Below, piece after piece: positions 10,601 to 19,922 of a stretch of 64,000 bases of DNA; the stretch's first letter is position 1; each line of letters begins with the position of its first letter. Origin of the DNA: Branchiostoma floridae (Eukaryota > Chordata > Leptocardii > Amphioxiformes > Branchiostomatidae); NCBI RefSeq assembly GCF_000003815.2, contig NC_049996.1, positions 13,427,297 through 13,491,296 of the forward strand, in the 5' to 3' direction. The translations under genes were made by a program, and so were the position numbers. The notes beneath the pieces are model-generated. The model saw only the letters and a list, made by a program, of their open reading frames with translations. It did no database searches and was not told the DNA's origin.

Positions 10601-13380
10601 GATACGTGCATCGTTTCACGACTGTGTACAGGCACACCAAACCATATGCGAATATCGCAAACGGGACATCAACTATAGTTGAAAAATCACAGACAGTAAG
10701 GACTCATTTTCCAGGACAAGCAATATGTCATACATATTAGGTAAAACTGCAACTGTATGCTTTGTCATAATATCACATACGAGAAAACCAAGGAACCAAC
10801 CTGCATCGTAGGACGACTGTGAACACCGGGCACACCAAACCATATATAAATATCGCAAACGGGAGCAAAATATAGGTGCGGAAACCACAGACAGTAACCA
10901 CTCATTTTCCAAGACAGGCATTATGTTCTACATACTGGGATAAATCGCAACTGTATGATTTGTCATAATATGACATATGAAAAAAACACTACTGCAATAC
11001 AAGAAATACAATACAGGATACAAACACATCATCAACACAGCCAAAAGGACATGAAATATCCGACAACCAATACCTACATGTATGATACGGGGACAAGTTG
11101 ATGCCCGATATATAATAATGCAAGTACTTACCAACACAACATCAGCATAAGCCACACGGACCACAAAATCTAACAGCGCGAACAAAGTATAACACACCAG
11201 GTCCCCAAAGGCACAAGTGGCTAAATACAAAGTTATTTATCATATTCAAATTGTCCAGCATCGGGAAACAGTTGCCCAGCATCGGGAAACAGTTGTCCAG
11301 CATACTAACGAAACTTCCGGGTTACGCAGCCCAAAACAGATGTTCTAGAATGTTGGGCTGGGCAAACAGGGGCACTAATGTGCCAACTGTTACAAATATT
11401 TGAAACGGTCCTAAGCAGACATAAATAAAACTAATGGGGGTTCCCCATACAGCTGTCATAGAAATCACCTCACCATCTGCTTGCAGCTAAGCCCATTAAC
11501 AAACACATAAAGCACGATGCCTGTACCAATATATCTCAAATATAGGGGTGATTTATGATATTATTACATCGATTATAACGACAGATACGGCTTCCAAAAT
11601 CTCATCGTTTCAAGCTTTCATCACACCGCACCAACACAACAAGTATGAAACCAATCCATCCAGCCGTTCTTGAGTAAACATCTACACAGACAGAGACACC
11701 TAACAGAAAATATAACCTCCATTCCATGACATTTCATGGAGGTAACAAAGTATAATGGAATTCCACAGCGACTGCTATCAAATGGTTTCATTCTGGTTGC
11801 CGTGTATAGCCCTTTAACACAATTGGGGCTATTATAAACCTTGATACTAAAAAAACAACTCAAATCTCGACAAATATATTTACACTATCCTTGGAAAAAG
11901 GTATGCAAAGGTTCGCTAATGAATATTTTCTACTAGATCAGGATATCAGAAATTGCTTGCATCATTACTAAGACAAGAGAAGAACTCAGAGTTATATCAT
12001 TAATTATGTTTATGAAGCCAAGATTCTGTTTTCCTACAGATATTCTTCCAAAACGCAGGGAAAAGCTGGGGCTGTACCATGCTTTCTACGTTTCCAGCTT
12101 TTTGATATATATCGATTGGCCACAAAAGGGAAGGGCTTTTCTCAGGAACACGTCACATGTGAACATATCAGTAAAACGCTCGCTCAAACCGGGATCCAAT
12201 GAAAACACAGATGACAAAGCATTTGGCTGTAGAATGCAACTTTTTGCTTGGCCGAAAGGCTATGCTTGTCATCGAATGAAACAATAAACACACAGGACTA
12301 AAACCGGCCGGGCCGCCTTGTGCAACTTAACCAAATAAGGTGAAACATCGGCCCATAGTTGTGTACACCTACGTAGCATGACGGGGAGTGAAAGGGCATT
12401 GGACGCTGAAAAGCGCAGGTGGAGTCCTGTAGGGGAATTTTTTATTCCCCATTTTAGACATGTTTATTGTATTTACAACGTTTTCATCTTGCGAACAGGG
12501 CATCGTTCATTTTACACGCCTTTTTCATTTTTTTTTTCAATTGAACTCAAAAGACGGCCCAACGTGCGGAGCGTTATGGTCGGACGGTCCGTGTGGGGAG
12601 GGGGCTCGCCTGAACCTGAATCGCTAGACTCGAGACCGGACCTGATAGGTACTGTACTTTATATAGGTACACAGCACTACTATATGGGGCACCTAATGAC
12701 ATACTATTGTATGTAAGAAGCTTGACAAAATGCCAGGGGAAAGACGTGAAAATGTTGCCTTTCTAGTTGTTTCTTTTCTTGCGATTTTTTTCTTTATTTT
12801 TCCTTCGCAAACATCCTGCATTTTTTTAGATATTGCCTTTGTAGTTAATCTGAAACAGTTTGAGGCCCGAAGCATGTCCCTAGACCTTATACAGTACTGA
12901 CATAACACAATGAATGATGATGCATAGATAAATATGTCTGCATTTTTGTCCGCAAAGTTTGAAAGTAAAATGCAAAAATATTTAATGGAAAAATTTCGAT
13001 ATAACTAAACAACATAGTCCTGATGATAAGTATAAAGAGCACCTTACAAGAGTCTTACTGGTTACTACAGAATGTCGATCAGCAAGAGACCCACCTTCAT
13101 TTCTCGAACGTTGTTGGTAATCTCTAGTGCAATCTTCGTCACAAGGATCTCCATTAACGTAGGATGCTGATTCTCTCTGTTGAACGGATGACATGTCGGA
13201 CTGTGGGCTATAGGACAATGGCTCTGAGAGTAACTCGGAATGCGCGCTATACAACACCGGCTCTGAGAGTAACTCTTCGCCTGCTTCTGAGTTAAGCTCT
13301 CCCTCTGCCTGCGTATGATTGGCATTTGCTATCGCCTCGCCGGTATTGGCATCTGGACCATCAGCACCATGTACCTCCAT
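3550..13380 (-). CDS. Type II receptor cytoplasmic-tail gene, partial (two exons seen)
   Basis: Exon 1 (13,380-13,095) starts at an ATG and encodes 95 hydrophilic residues. It contains a tandem 14-residue repeat (LLSEPVLYSAHSE then LLSEPLSYSPQSD) and a further SASYVNG, and ends at donor AAG|GTGGGT in phase 1. Exon 2 (3,771-3,550) has acceptor TTACAG, is phase 1 to 1, encodes about 74 residues with NAMYTPGSPEQ near its end, and has donor GAG|GTAACA. The same exon style (phase 1-1, Asn-x-x-Tyr-x-x-Gly near the donor) builds the tail of the gene at 41,378-32,998. A membrane exon would be expected next on the minus strand, but I see none before the window start. The gene is therefore incomplete or truncated. 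The 5.1-kb L1 copy lies in its intron. No binding domain is visible, so its specificity is unknown. Confidence 0.6.
3840..4556. other. Intronic stretch, no gene seen
   Basis: Apart from a short G-rich (GGGGT)n run near 4,236-4,258 I see no coding signature. The ORF at 4,098-4,457 has no recognisable domain and no supporting splice context. Confidence 0.5.
4697..8374 (-). CDS. L1-type ORF2: AP endonuclease and reverse transcriptase
   Basis: 1,225 residues, about the usual size for L1-clade ORF2. An N-terminal apurinic-type endonuclease shows LNVRGLN (16-22), FLQE with catalytic Glu46, Tyr118, GGDCN with Asp150/Asn152, RLDYW (Asp211) and Asp234-His235. The reverse transcriptase follows, with NWRPISLL, the FLDFKKAYD block, RQGDPLS and the YADD active site (Asp707-Asp708). 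A C-terminal zinc knuckle (CNNCKEKH...C, from about Cys1128) closes the protein. All key catalytic residues are present and there is no internal stop, so the copy could be active. The product would nick target DNA and copy its own RNA. The small spacer to ORF1 means translation after termination or re-initiation is needed. Confidence 0.95.
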   Translation of the reverse strand: MSSSNSLTSKLTFISLNVRGLNNKLKRQKIFRWIHNQKTDIAFLQESFSAKENEKLWANEWGGKIVFSHGTAHGKGVMMLFNPEADIDLEQTLLDQDGRYIMVNGRVNDNVVSLINLYSPNKRTEQVKFFKEIHKLAQENASGTVFIGGDCNISLTELDKTGGRPIDDKNYAIKEMQCLLKSFNLADVWREKNPNTRQYTWQNENIKCRLDYWFAPYNLINLSECSIKVAPVPDHRAVIMTVKSPRYQKRGPGFWRLNNSLLEDQTFDKEMTDLLTNIKDKLKDIQQPGIQWEMIKMEIRSLSIQYSKNKARSRKNEEKELEEQLNSLMKETDEFDDPEKQKLICETKERLESIQTHKTKGAIIRSRCNWNEQGEKSTKYFFNLEKRNYKEKTISSLTLEDGSITTDPKTILLEEAEYYKKLYTSSYPDMKESTYFLDNDDVKKLNTEQKTSCDGEMKEVELRKALQAMSKNKNKSPGCDGITIEFYIKYWNLLKDYLLNTINDAYHNNLLPISLRRGVIRLIPKKGLDTSNLDNWRPISLLNVDYKIVSKALTLRIERLLPFLIHEDQTGFVKQRYIGTNIRRIYDTIDYYDKKKKPGLLMFLDFKKAYDSIEHSFILKVLETVNFGHNMIKWVKLLYTDITSCVLNNGYISPWFSVHRGVRQGDPLSSSLFIICIEMLASAVRADINIKGLQVYGRMQKLSMYADDMTSLLLDIPSALKLLETLNLFKDCSGLDLNYGKTEAMWIGSNKDRQDKPLPIRWPDGPIKALGAHFGHDRHRCYKEDLDKNYTKMVQACSIWKQRNLTLIGRILIVKTIGISKLIYICSVMHVPPQFVKQVNEYIFKYIWREKPPKVKMKTLIGKKCQGGLKMIDFNVMNKALKAIWIKRFVMDPSKEKEHLFARWGGFLIFRCNYATSQLDLNDMPLFYKDVLVAWEEVIGYEPKTHRQICSQVLWNNRFILVKNAPIFYKIWIDAGIIILNDLLYGDGSFLTNKDLHNLYGLTMDSRQILNYNSIKAAIPKNWKDNIKNNGKKCASKTIIEYTERIHPLTTTCKQIYDTLIEKQVVPPTRENEIIRKIGKDNIEKVYTTAFNVTKETNLQYFQYKIIHHFLPTNSWLKKTNLVKTDRCNNCKEKHTIVHLFVYCKEVKIFWKQFCLWWRSYENQDIVLDENLIVYGVCCHRTASTTLIYYILLAKYCIYLCYVKNMKPNFAHFKNRVNNSIEIAL
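8462..9229 (-). CDS. L1-type ORF1 RNA-binding chaperone
   Basis: 255 residues. After a short basic start (MPPKRNTN) comes a long heptad-rich coiled coil (about 25-120). A central RRM-like part begins at the SRRNNLIFDGI motif. The C-terminal part (about 190-245) is basic, with ERAHRNG and a conserved INEDYSERIRQKR stretch. This order (coiled coil, RRM, CTD) is that of L1 ORF1p (Transposase_22), which trimerises and coats LINE RNA. The start is the first in-frame ATG, about 450 bases inside the element's 5' end. The ORF is fully open. Confidence 0.88.
   Translation of the reverse strand: MPPKRNTNTNAVMDEEVPVSVAFMKEMLEQQKIYYKDLLDQQEKNFRSFVQIITDSTNQRMDNLVREMQDLKNSLNFSQGELGDMKTVSGKNVDKIKQLEQDILTYNNEVTEIVNKVDYIENQSRRNNLIFDGIKDDKKETWEQSEVKVKEVLKTKLRLNTDAIEIERAHRNGRPGDRPRPIVVKFSRFKDKQSILRHAKLLKGTSIYINEDYSERIRQKRKDLLPALRAARERGQVAHIRYDKLVISDRGTANN
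9740..10004. other. Intronic stretch, no gene seen
   Basis: AT-rich sequence right of the L1 target duplication. I see no exon or repeat I can name. Confidence 0.4.
10620..10990. repeat. Two-copy tandem repeat, unit about 190 bp
   Basis: Units start near GACTGTGTACAGGCACACC (10,620) and GACTGTGAACACCGGGCACA (10,813). Both continue through CACCAAACCATAT, ATATCGCAAACGGGA, CACTCATTTTCCA and TTGTCATAATAT. Confidence 0.75.
11258..11302. repeat. Short tandem repeat, 22-bp unit
   Basis: CCAGCATCGGGAAACAGTTG is repeated twice, followed by a partial third unit (CCAGCAT). Confidence 0.85.
11765..13094. other. Intronic stretch, no gene supported
   Basis: This lies inside the intron of the minus-strand tail gene. 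ORFs at 12,006-12,287 and 12,378-12,716 have no recognisable domain or codon signature. A GC-rich patch (12,560-12,640) is of unknown nature. Confidence 0.4.
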
Positions 13381-14933
13381 GTCAGTAGGCTACTTTTGGG
13401 ATTTAAACTGGAGCAAAAAATAAATAGAATTCTTCTTAATAGTTGTTTTTAAGCTGCGCTTGTAATTTGTGGACGTCGTGTGGCTGTTTCGTCACAACGT
13501 AAAAAAACAACTAGAATCAGACTTACATATGCTGTTATGTTGATTGTCTGCGTTTAACTTAATACATAAATATTACGACGGTTTTTCAAAATGTGAAGGT
13601 CTAACCTGTCCAGCCTCCACCAAAATTGTAAATAAAATAAATCCGTGTTTTGTTTTGAAATTAGAATTTAAGCAAATGTTAATACTTTTGTTGGGAGTGT
13701 TTCAAATCGTGGTAAACCTATCTTACTTGTTATTGCATGCTTTGATTGTCTGAAGCTACCCCTGTCTATTAAACCTGTAACCCTCGAAATGAATGCCCTG
13801 GTATGATTCCGACTGCACAACCACAAAAATCGTTCAGGCGTGCCAAGTGTATCCTAGCAAAATCTTTCAAATAAAAAGCACTACAGACGTACTTTATGGA
13901 ATATACTTTATTACATTTTAAACACACATAAAAACACACGCAAGCGCGCGCGCACACACACACACACACACACATAATGGGAACGCCCAAACATGGCACG
14001 CGCCCTAAGCTTGGGTCTTAAATGGAAAAAGGGGTCCTACTGGGCACCTAAAAGACACCTTATGGCCCAGGGGCTCTTTTAGACCCGGTCGGTTTTTGTG
14101 ATAACTAAAATTCGACTTAAAATGAATCCGGGGTCCGGTAACAAATTACATAACCATGGGGAACACCAAGGGTACCTCCGGTATCCGCCTGTCCATACCC
14201 AACTATGCACTGTTGTAGGGGCTACCCATCTGTTTCAAGATGAAATAAATAAATAAACTAGTATGTAATTGACTTACCCACCGTCAATGCCCTAACTACA
14301 CCCATTTTACATTTTTCATATAAATACCTCATTTTACCATTGTTTCTATGATTGCTGTTATTGATTTTCTTATATTTGTTATTATAGTTGTTGATATTGA
14401 TATTGGTATTACTACTATGGCACTACCATTCTCATTATTTATTACCCTTGTAATTTTTATCAATGTTTCCATTATTGGCTTTTTTATCATTTTTATCATT
14501 TTATATTTTGTACGGGAGGCAACTCGAAGATGTGTTTTACACCTGCTTTTGCCTCCCCATCAATTTTATTACTGTGTACGGTGAAGTTCAAATAAATGAA
14601 TAAATAAAAAAGACAAAAAGATAAAGAGGGCTGAGAGAAAACTTTCATTTGTCATTATTTTCTCACTTTAAGTTACAATAAAAATTTAACGTACCAGGCG
14701 TCAAATATTTTGTTTACAACAATCCTGGCCTAGATGAGTGGCCTGAATGTATGCATGCGAAACTCGTTTCTATTGGCTGATAGAGTCTCACTCACACAGC
14801 AACTGAAACATGTTATGTGTTGAATAGGCCATACCAATTGAAAATCCAGTTTTTCTCATATTTAAACGATATAGCACTGAAGGAGTAATCATTAAGTCGT
14901 ACATAAAACATTCGAAGTAAAAATCTGTACCTT
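13381..14933. other. Region between divergent genes, retroposon-like debris
   Basis: It lies upstream of the minus-strand gene start at 13,380, so promoter sequence should be here, but I cannot point to a TATA box. A (CA)n run sits at about 13,948-13,975. Segments near 14,160-14,263 and 14,510-14,610 each end in (AAATAAATA)-type tails, as LINE 3' ends often do. No ORF is convincing. Confidence 0.4.
13948..13975. repeat. (CA)n microsatellite with GC-alternating edge
   Basis: CGCGCGCG followed by a CA dinucleotide run. Confidence 0.9.
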
Positions 14934-17012
14934 AGGACAATGTAGTCAGTGGGTTTCCTTCTGTAACATGCTTCGATGAACAATAACCACGATTATAGAT
15001 GAAATAATATAGTAAACTTTAATTTTTCTCCCAGTCCCATGTTTTAATGCTGTCCTCATGGTGATATTTGCTGAGAAACTTACGTATAAAATAATGAAAT
15101 GAATGGGTTTGCGCTTACGATTATGGTAACAATGAATAACAATCATTTGAGCATGGTTGTTAATCCAGATGAGATGAAAGATGAGGGTGCAATAAAAACA
15201 TGTTTTATCGTAGCACAAACAGTTCTAATCTATTCATTAGTCTACCAGAGCACCTGCTTATACCTTATGATTACGTGGAGCTGAAACGACGTGTTTTGTC
15301 CGAGTTTCTGTTTTTCCACACTGATTCCGAGTCAGCTTAGGCGATTCCAGGAAGATCATCAGCTGCCAAAATTTTGCTCAAGATGAACAGTAAGTGTCAA
15401 GTAATATTCAGATTTATTAAGTTTGGTAACTAAGGGATCAGGGATATTTGTTCCTCAAGTAAAGTGCTATTTTTGCAAAGAATTTTCATTTGTCGTGGCA
15501 GTCTCATATTTTTTATCCCGGCAATCTATTTATTATTTTAAACGTTTTTATCATTGTCATGATTTGTACTTGTAAGCACGTTCCAAGTCAATTCTAACGC
15601 AATTCCGTCATTAAACGTACGTGGTCCTGTACTGTTAATCATTGTAATTTACAATGGCGTATTATTAGAAAGAAAAAAAGTTTCCATCTTCTGTCCGCCT
15701 CTCCTACTACCACACCCTTGTTAAAAAGCAAAGACGTACGCTTTGACTTGCTTTCCGTAATACTAATAGCAACGGTGTTTCTATTACTGTATTGGCAAGA
15801 AGGAGCCATATGGTATTCAGCGAGGGTGGTGGATAGGAAAAACATTTAGCAGAGGGAGAGGGCATAGAAACATTTTGTTGACGGGGAGGAGGGCCAAGGA
15901 AAAAATCGGTCTACCAGCAAAATTTTAAACTTAAATGGAAGAAATGGCGTTTCAGATGGTCAGATTTTTCTGGACCTCCGCAAGGCAGCGCCTGAGGTCG
16001 GGGTTGGGGACAATGAAAAAATGAAGGGGGAGTGGACGGCACTTAAGCATCGCTCTTGAAAACCATTTTCACTTACAGAAATGCCATTTAACTCGAGATT
16101 AGTCTGCCAGCAAAATTTAACTTTCAAAATGCAAGAAATGGTGTTTCAGAGCTCGATCGAGGGTAAAGATTAACAAATGTCCTTGGTCCCTTTTGACCGG
16201 CCCCGCGCCTTTTGTGGTCGACTTCGTGATAATCGTATCTTTGTCGGTCAACACAATATACCCCTCAAACTGCAGAATATAGCTTTTTTTTAAAAGGGTA
16301 AAGTCGCCCTTAATACTTTTTGGTATAGAAATGTTATCAAACCAGCAAATTCGCCCATCAAAATGCCGGAAATTTTTTAAGAATTCTCTGTTCCGCACAT
16401 GCATGATGAAAATTCCCTCAGTAATATTTCGCCCCCCATCCCCATATGAAATTATTTACCGACGTCCCTGTTGCCGCAACATAAAATGTTTTAGTACCCA
16501 CTAGTACACACGCGCACACTCGACCTCGACCCTTTCTAACTTTGGGGAGAGCCATGGAAAAAGTGTTTTCTGTGATGAATTCAAAATGTTTTGATCAAGT
16601 TCTGAATTACTCTAAAAAATTCAGGGCGCGCGCAGCAAAGAACAATTTTGCCCATCCCGTCATTTTTGACCGACAAAATCGATATACAAAAATCGTGGTA
16701 TTTTTTAAAGATCTCTTACAAGTCTGTTCCCTAACGACCGCCGGCAGCTAGAGAGAGGCGACCGGTCGAGCCCGCCGTGGGAAAATCGGCGTCACGCGTC
16801 GATGCCCCCCTCCCCATTACAGTTTTGGTTAGTCGCTGTTGTTTTTATTTGTCATTTTCCCCCACCTTTTACCTTTCAAAGTTGATAGGAGGGGAAAAGT
16901 CTTAGGGAAAAAAATGACATAAGGGGAGGGCCTGAGGACCGACCCCCTGAGGACAGAACACCCCCCTCCCCCCGATAAATACCGTACGGTCCCAAAAGCG
17001 GTTTAAAAAACA
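14934..17012. repeat. Tandem duplication, unit 1 (about 2.1 kb)
   Basis: Long blocks match unit 2 at about 17,013-18,562: the CCTTCTGTAACATGCT start, CTGGTGATATTT-like block, the LPEHLL exon fragment, GCAGAGGGAGAGGGCATAGAA, and the TGGTCGAC and CCTCAAACTGCAGAA blocks. Unit 1 has extra sequence (about 15,900-16,100 and 16,420-17,010). The shared end block CCCAAAAGCGGTTTAAAAA occurs at about 16,991 and 18,530, so the duplication is head to tail. Confidence 0.75.
15223..15389 (+). pseudogene. Exon-like fragment, copy 1 (frameshifted)
   Basis: After acceptor-like ACAAACAG the frame reads FNLFISLPEHLL, PYDYVELKRRV. It then hits a 13-base insertion and a 1-base run-length change relative to copy 2. 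A donor-like AACA|GTAAGT follows. The same peptide is kept in copy 2, so an ancestral coding exon is likely. I do not recognise the protein family. Confidence 0.4.
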
Positions 17013-18562
17013 CCACGGACAATGCAGTAAGAGGAGTTCCTTCTGTAACATGCTGAACAATAACAACGAATATAAATGAAAATGATATAGTACACTTTAC
17101 TATTTTTTTGCTAAGTCCAATATCTAATGTTGTACTCCTGGTGATATTTATGTTGAGAAACTTAAGTAAAAATAACAATGACTTGAATAGGTGTGCACTT
17201 ATAATTATGGTAAAATGAATAATATTCATCTGAGCATCGTTGGTTATCCAGATGAGATAAAAACTATTTGTGCTATAGAAAAAAATTCTTTCAGCATAGC
17301 ACAAACAGTTTTAATCTATTCATTAGTCTACCAGAGCACCTGCTTACACCTTATGATTACGTGGAGCTGAAACGACGTGTTTTTTCTGAGTCTCTGATTC
17401 CGAGTCAGCTTAGGCAATTCCAGGAAGATCATCAGCTGCCAAAATTTGCTAAAGAATAACAGTAAGTTTCAAGTTATTCTGATTTATTAATTTTGGTAAC
17501 TAACGGCTCAGGGATCCATTTTTACCTAAAGGAAAATGCTAGTTTTGCGAAGAAAGTCTTCCAATTGTTGTTGACCAATTTTTGTCATAGTATTTTTTTA
17601 TAATTGGTGCTGAAAAGGTTTTTATTTGTCGTGGCAGTCTTGTACCCTAATATTTTATATCCAGGCAAACTTCTTCCAAATTATTTCAAACGTGTTTATC
17701 ATTGTCGTGTTTTGTATTTGCAAGCAAGTTCCAAGTCAAATCTAACAAAATTAAACCATTTTGGCTGACAGGTTGAAACACTGTTACTTGTTTTTCAAAG
17801 TTAACCTCCAATATATACAATGCTGACAATGACAATACAGCTCATTAAAAAAACACAACTTGAAAATGCATTTTCCTTACGCGGTCCTGTACTGTTAATC
17901 ATTTTAATTTACAATGGCTTATGATTAGAAAGGAAAAAAAATGCCATCTTCCACCCGCCTGTCCTACCATCACACTCTTGTTAAGAAGCGAGGACGTACA
18001 AAATGCACGCTTTGACTTTCTTTCCGTAATGCTAACAGCGCAAGTGTTTCTATTACTGTATTGGCAATAAGGGACCGTATGGTATCTAACGGGGGTGGCG
18101 GCTACGAAAAATATTTAGCAGAGGGAGAGGGCATAGAACAATTTTGTTGACCGGGGGAAATGGCCATGGAAAAAAAACCTGTCTAGCGTTTCGGAACTCG
18201 ATCGACGGGAGATAATTTGCAAATATACATTAGTCCCTTTTGACGTAGCCGGCCCTGCGCCTCTGATGGTCGACATCGCGATAATGTGTTCGGGGGTGTC
18301 GGCCGCAACATTTTAAGCTGAAACCCTTCAGTATTTCCAAATGAAATGTCATTAATCTGAACTTTGTATGTCAGCAAATATACGCCTCAAACTGCAGAAA
18401 ATAGCTTTTCTAAAAGAGAAGAATATTTCAACATTTTTCCGTACCTCCCTTGCGACGCCTCGCGCCAGACATGGTGTTGGGGACACCGCCACACCACACA
18501 CCCCCTCCCCCCGCTAAATACCGTACCGCCCCAAAAGCGGTTTAAAAACCACCACGGACACT
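17013..18562. repeat. Tandem duplication, unit 2 (about 1.55 kb)
   Basis: Second copy of the unit described for 14,934-17,012. It is shorter because some segments of unit 1 are absent. Divergence looks moderate, with many substitutions and small indels, so the event is not recent. Confidence 0.75.
17309..17459 (+). pseudogene. Exon-like fragment, copy 2
   Basis: The frame is open from the acceptor-like ACAAACAG and reads LPEHLLTPYDYVELKRRV, then LIPSQLRQFQEDHQLPKF. It ends at a stop 2-3 codons before the GTAAGT that serves as donor in copy 1. Protein-level conservation with copy 1 suggests former coding use. The family is not recognised. Confidence 0.4.
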
Positions 18563-19922
18563 CCAGTTTCTACACACGGCAAATAAAAGTGAATCTAAAT
18601 TCATTTACAGGATGTAAGATAATGAAAGGATTACAAATAGGACACTTTAAATGAATGAATGACCTATTAGGAACGATAGTCATTATCCTATGTTGTGCAT
18701 CATTTTTTTTATACAAAGGCCCAACCGATTTGAATGTTTATTTGACATTCTTGGATCTAAAAAAAAAAACACTATAATATATCATAATTAGTCTGCCTTA
18801 ATAGGATCAGACTTGTTTTTCTCACAACATAATATATTTTCACATAAATTGCTATTATAATAATAATCGTATGTTCTGCAAGGCTGATGGTCTTTCTTAC
18901 GTTGGAAACTAGAATTAGTTGTCAGAATGAGATACATGTGTACATTTTTAAGCTCCTACTTAGGATCGTTATAAAGACTTTAATTTTTTTGTTGCATTGA
19001 TTTCTTTATTTGTAGTCTGCATTGTCTGGTTCCCGTGTAGAACAAAGAGACGTCATAGATTCGCTGGTGATGATTGGAACTTGAGAGCAGACAAAAGGAC
19101 AATCCTTAAACGGGCAATATTGCAAACTTTGAAAATACAGATAAGAAGACTCAGAAGTATAAATCCAAGGAACTGAATATGGCCGCTGGCTTGGGTATTT
19201 GCAAACATATTTTACAAATTGCTGGTGCATTTTGTAAACGATTTACTTGCAATATTAAAAAAAAATCATACATGGGTCGTAATGGTAGGTAATTAATAGC
19301 ACCAGATTAAATAACATGAACTGCGAAGCTTTATTTTCCTTTGGCCTTGAATTTTCATTTGCGATTTGCAGAAATATTCTGCAGACACCAAAAGCAGTGA
19401 CATACGTAGCTACCTTTCTTGTGATCATAACAGGAAAGTCTCTCTTTAATAATAAGATATATGGAAAATGTTATAACCCGCTTACGATCAAACATGACAT
19501 GTTAAGTATGCAATATAGTCTAGTCCAAACATGGAATAAGATTTGGAAGACATGAATGTCTTCATTATTTGCTGTTGCAGCACCATTGGTTCGATAATTC
19601 ACTTGTTAGAGGTTTTCCTTTCCTGTATATGCAAGAAAAAAAATCTGTGCCCAGGCTTTTCATTACTGATGTATGATCATTATACATAAATATGCTATGT
19701 TTGATATTTTCAAGTATCATAATGATTCTGCTACAAAAACCTAGATAATCTCTGATTAATGCTCATGCCGATAGGAAAATATTTCTAAGGAACCAAAAAG
19801 AAGTGGTCACAAATGAAGAAATCACTGGTAAATTCTTAACATTTGTTTTTCAAATGGTAGGTTGGCATTTTGATTCCATGGATATGTGTACCTAATAACA
19901 TATAGATTTCATTTTATTTCAG
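18563..19922. other. Upstream region of the SUEL-NHL receptor gene
   Basis: AT-rich, with no domain-bearing ORF. The plus-strand exon at 19,923 begins after an acceptor (TTTATTTCAG), so a non-coding first exon and the promoter should lie in or left of this stretch. I could not locate them. Confidence 0.4.

Larger units (their letters stand above)
10005..11760. repeat. Repeat cluster of the 'CCTCCATGAAAT' family
   Basis: It opens with CTCATACCTCCATGAAAT and closes with ACATTTCATGGAGGTAA, the same borders as the repeat at 2,440-3,310. Three copies of one segment (GGGGTTCCCC[A]AACAGCTGTC, then ATCTGCTTGCAGCTAAGCCC) start near 10,126, 10,482 and 11,436. Short ORFs here that look related to each other only reflect these copies and are not genes. 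Confidence 0.65.
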
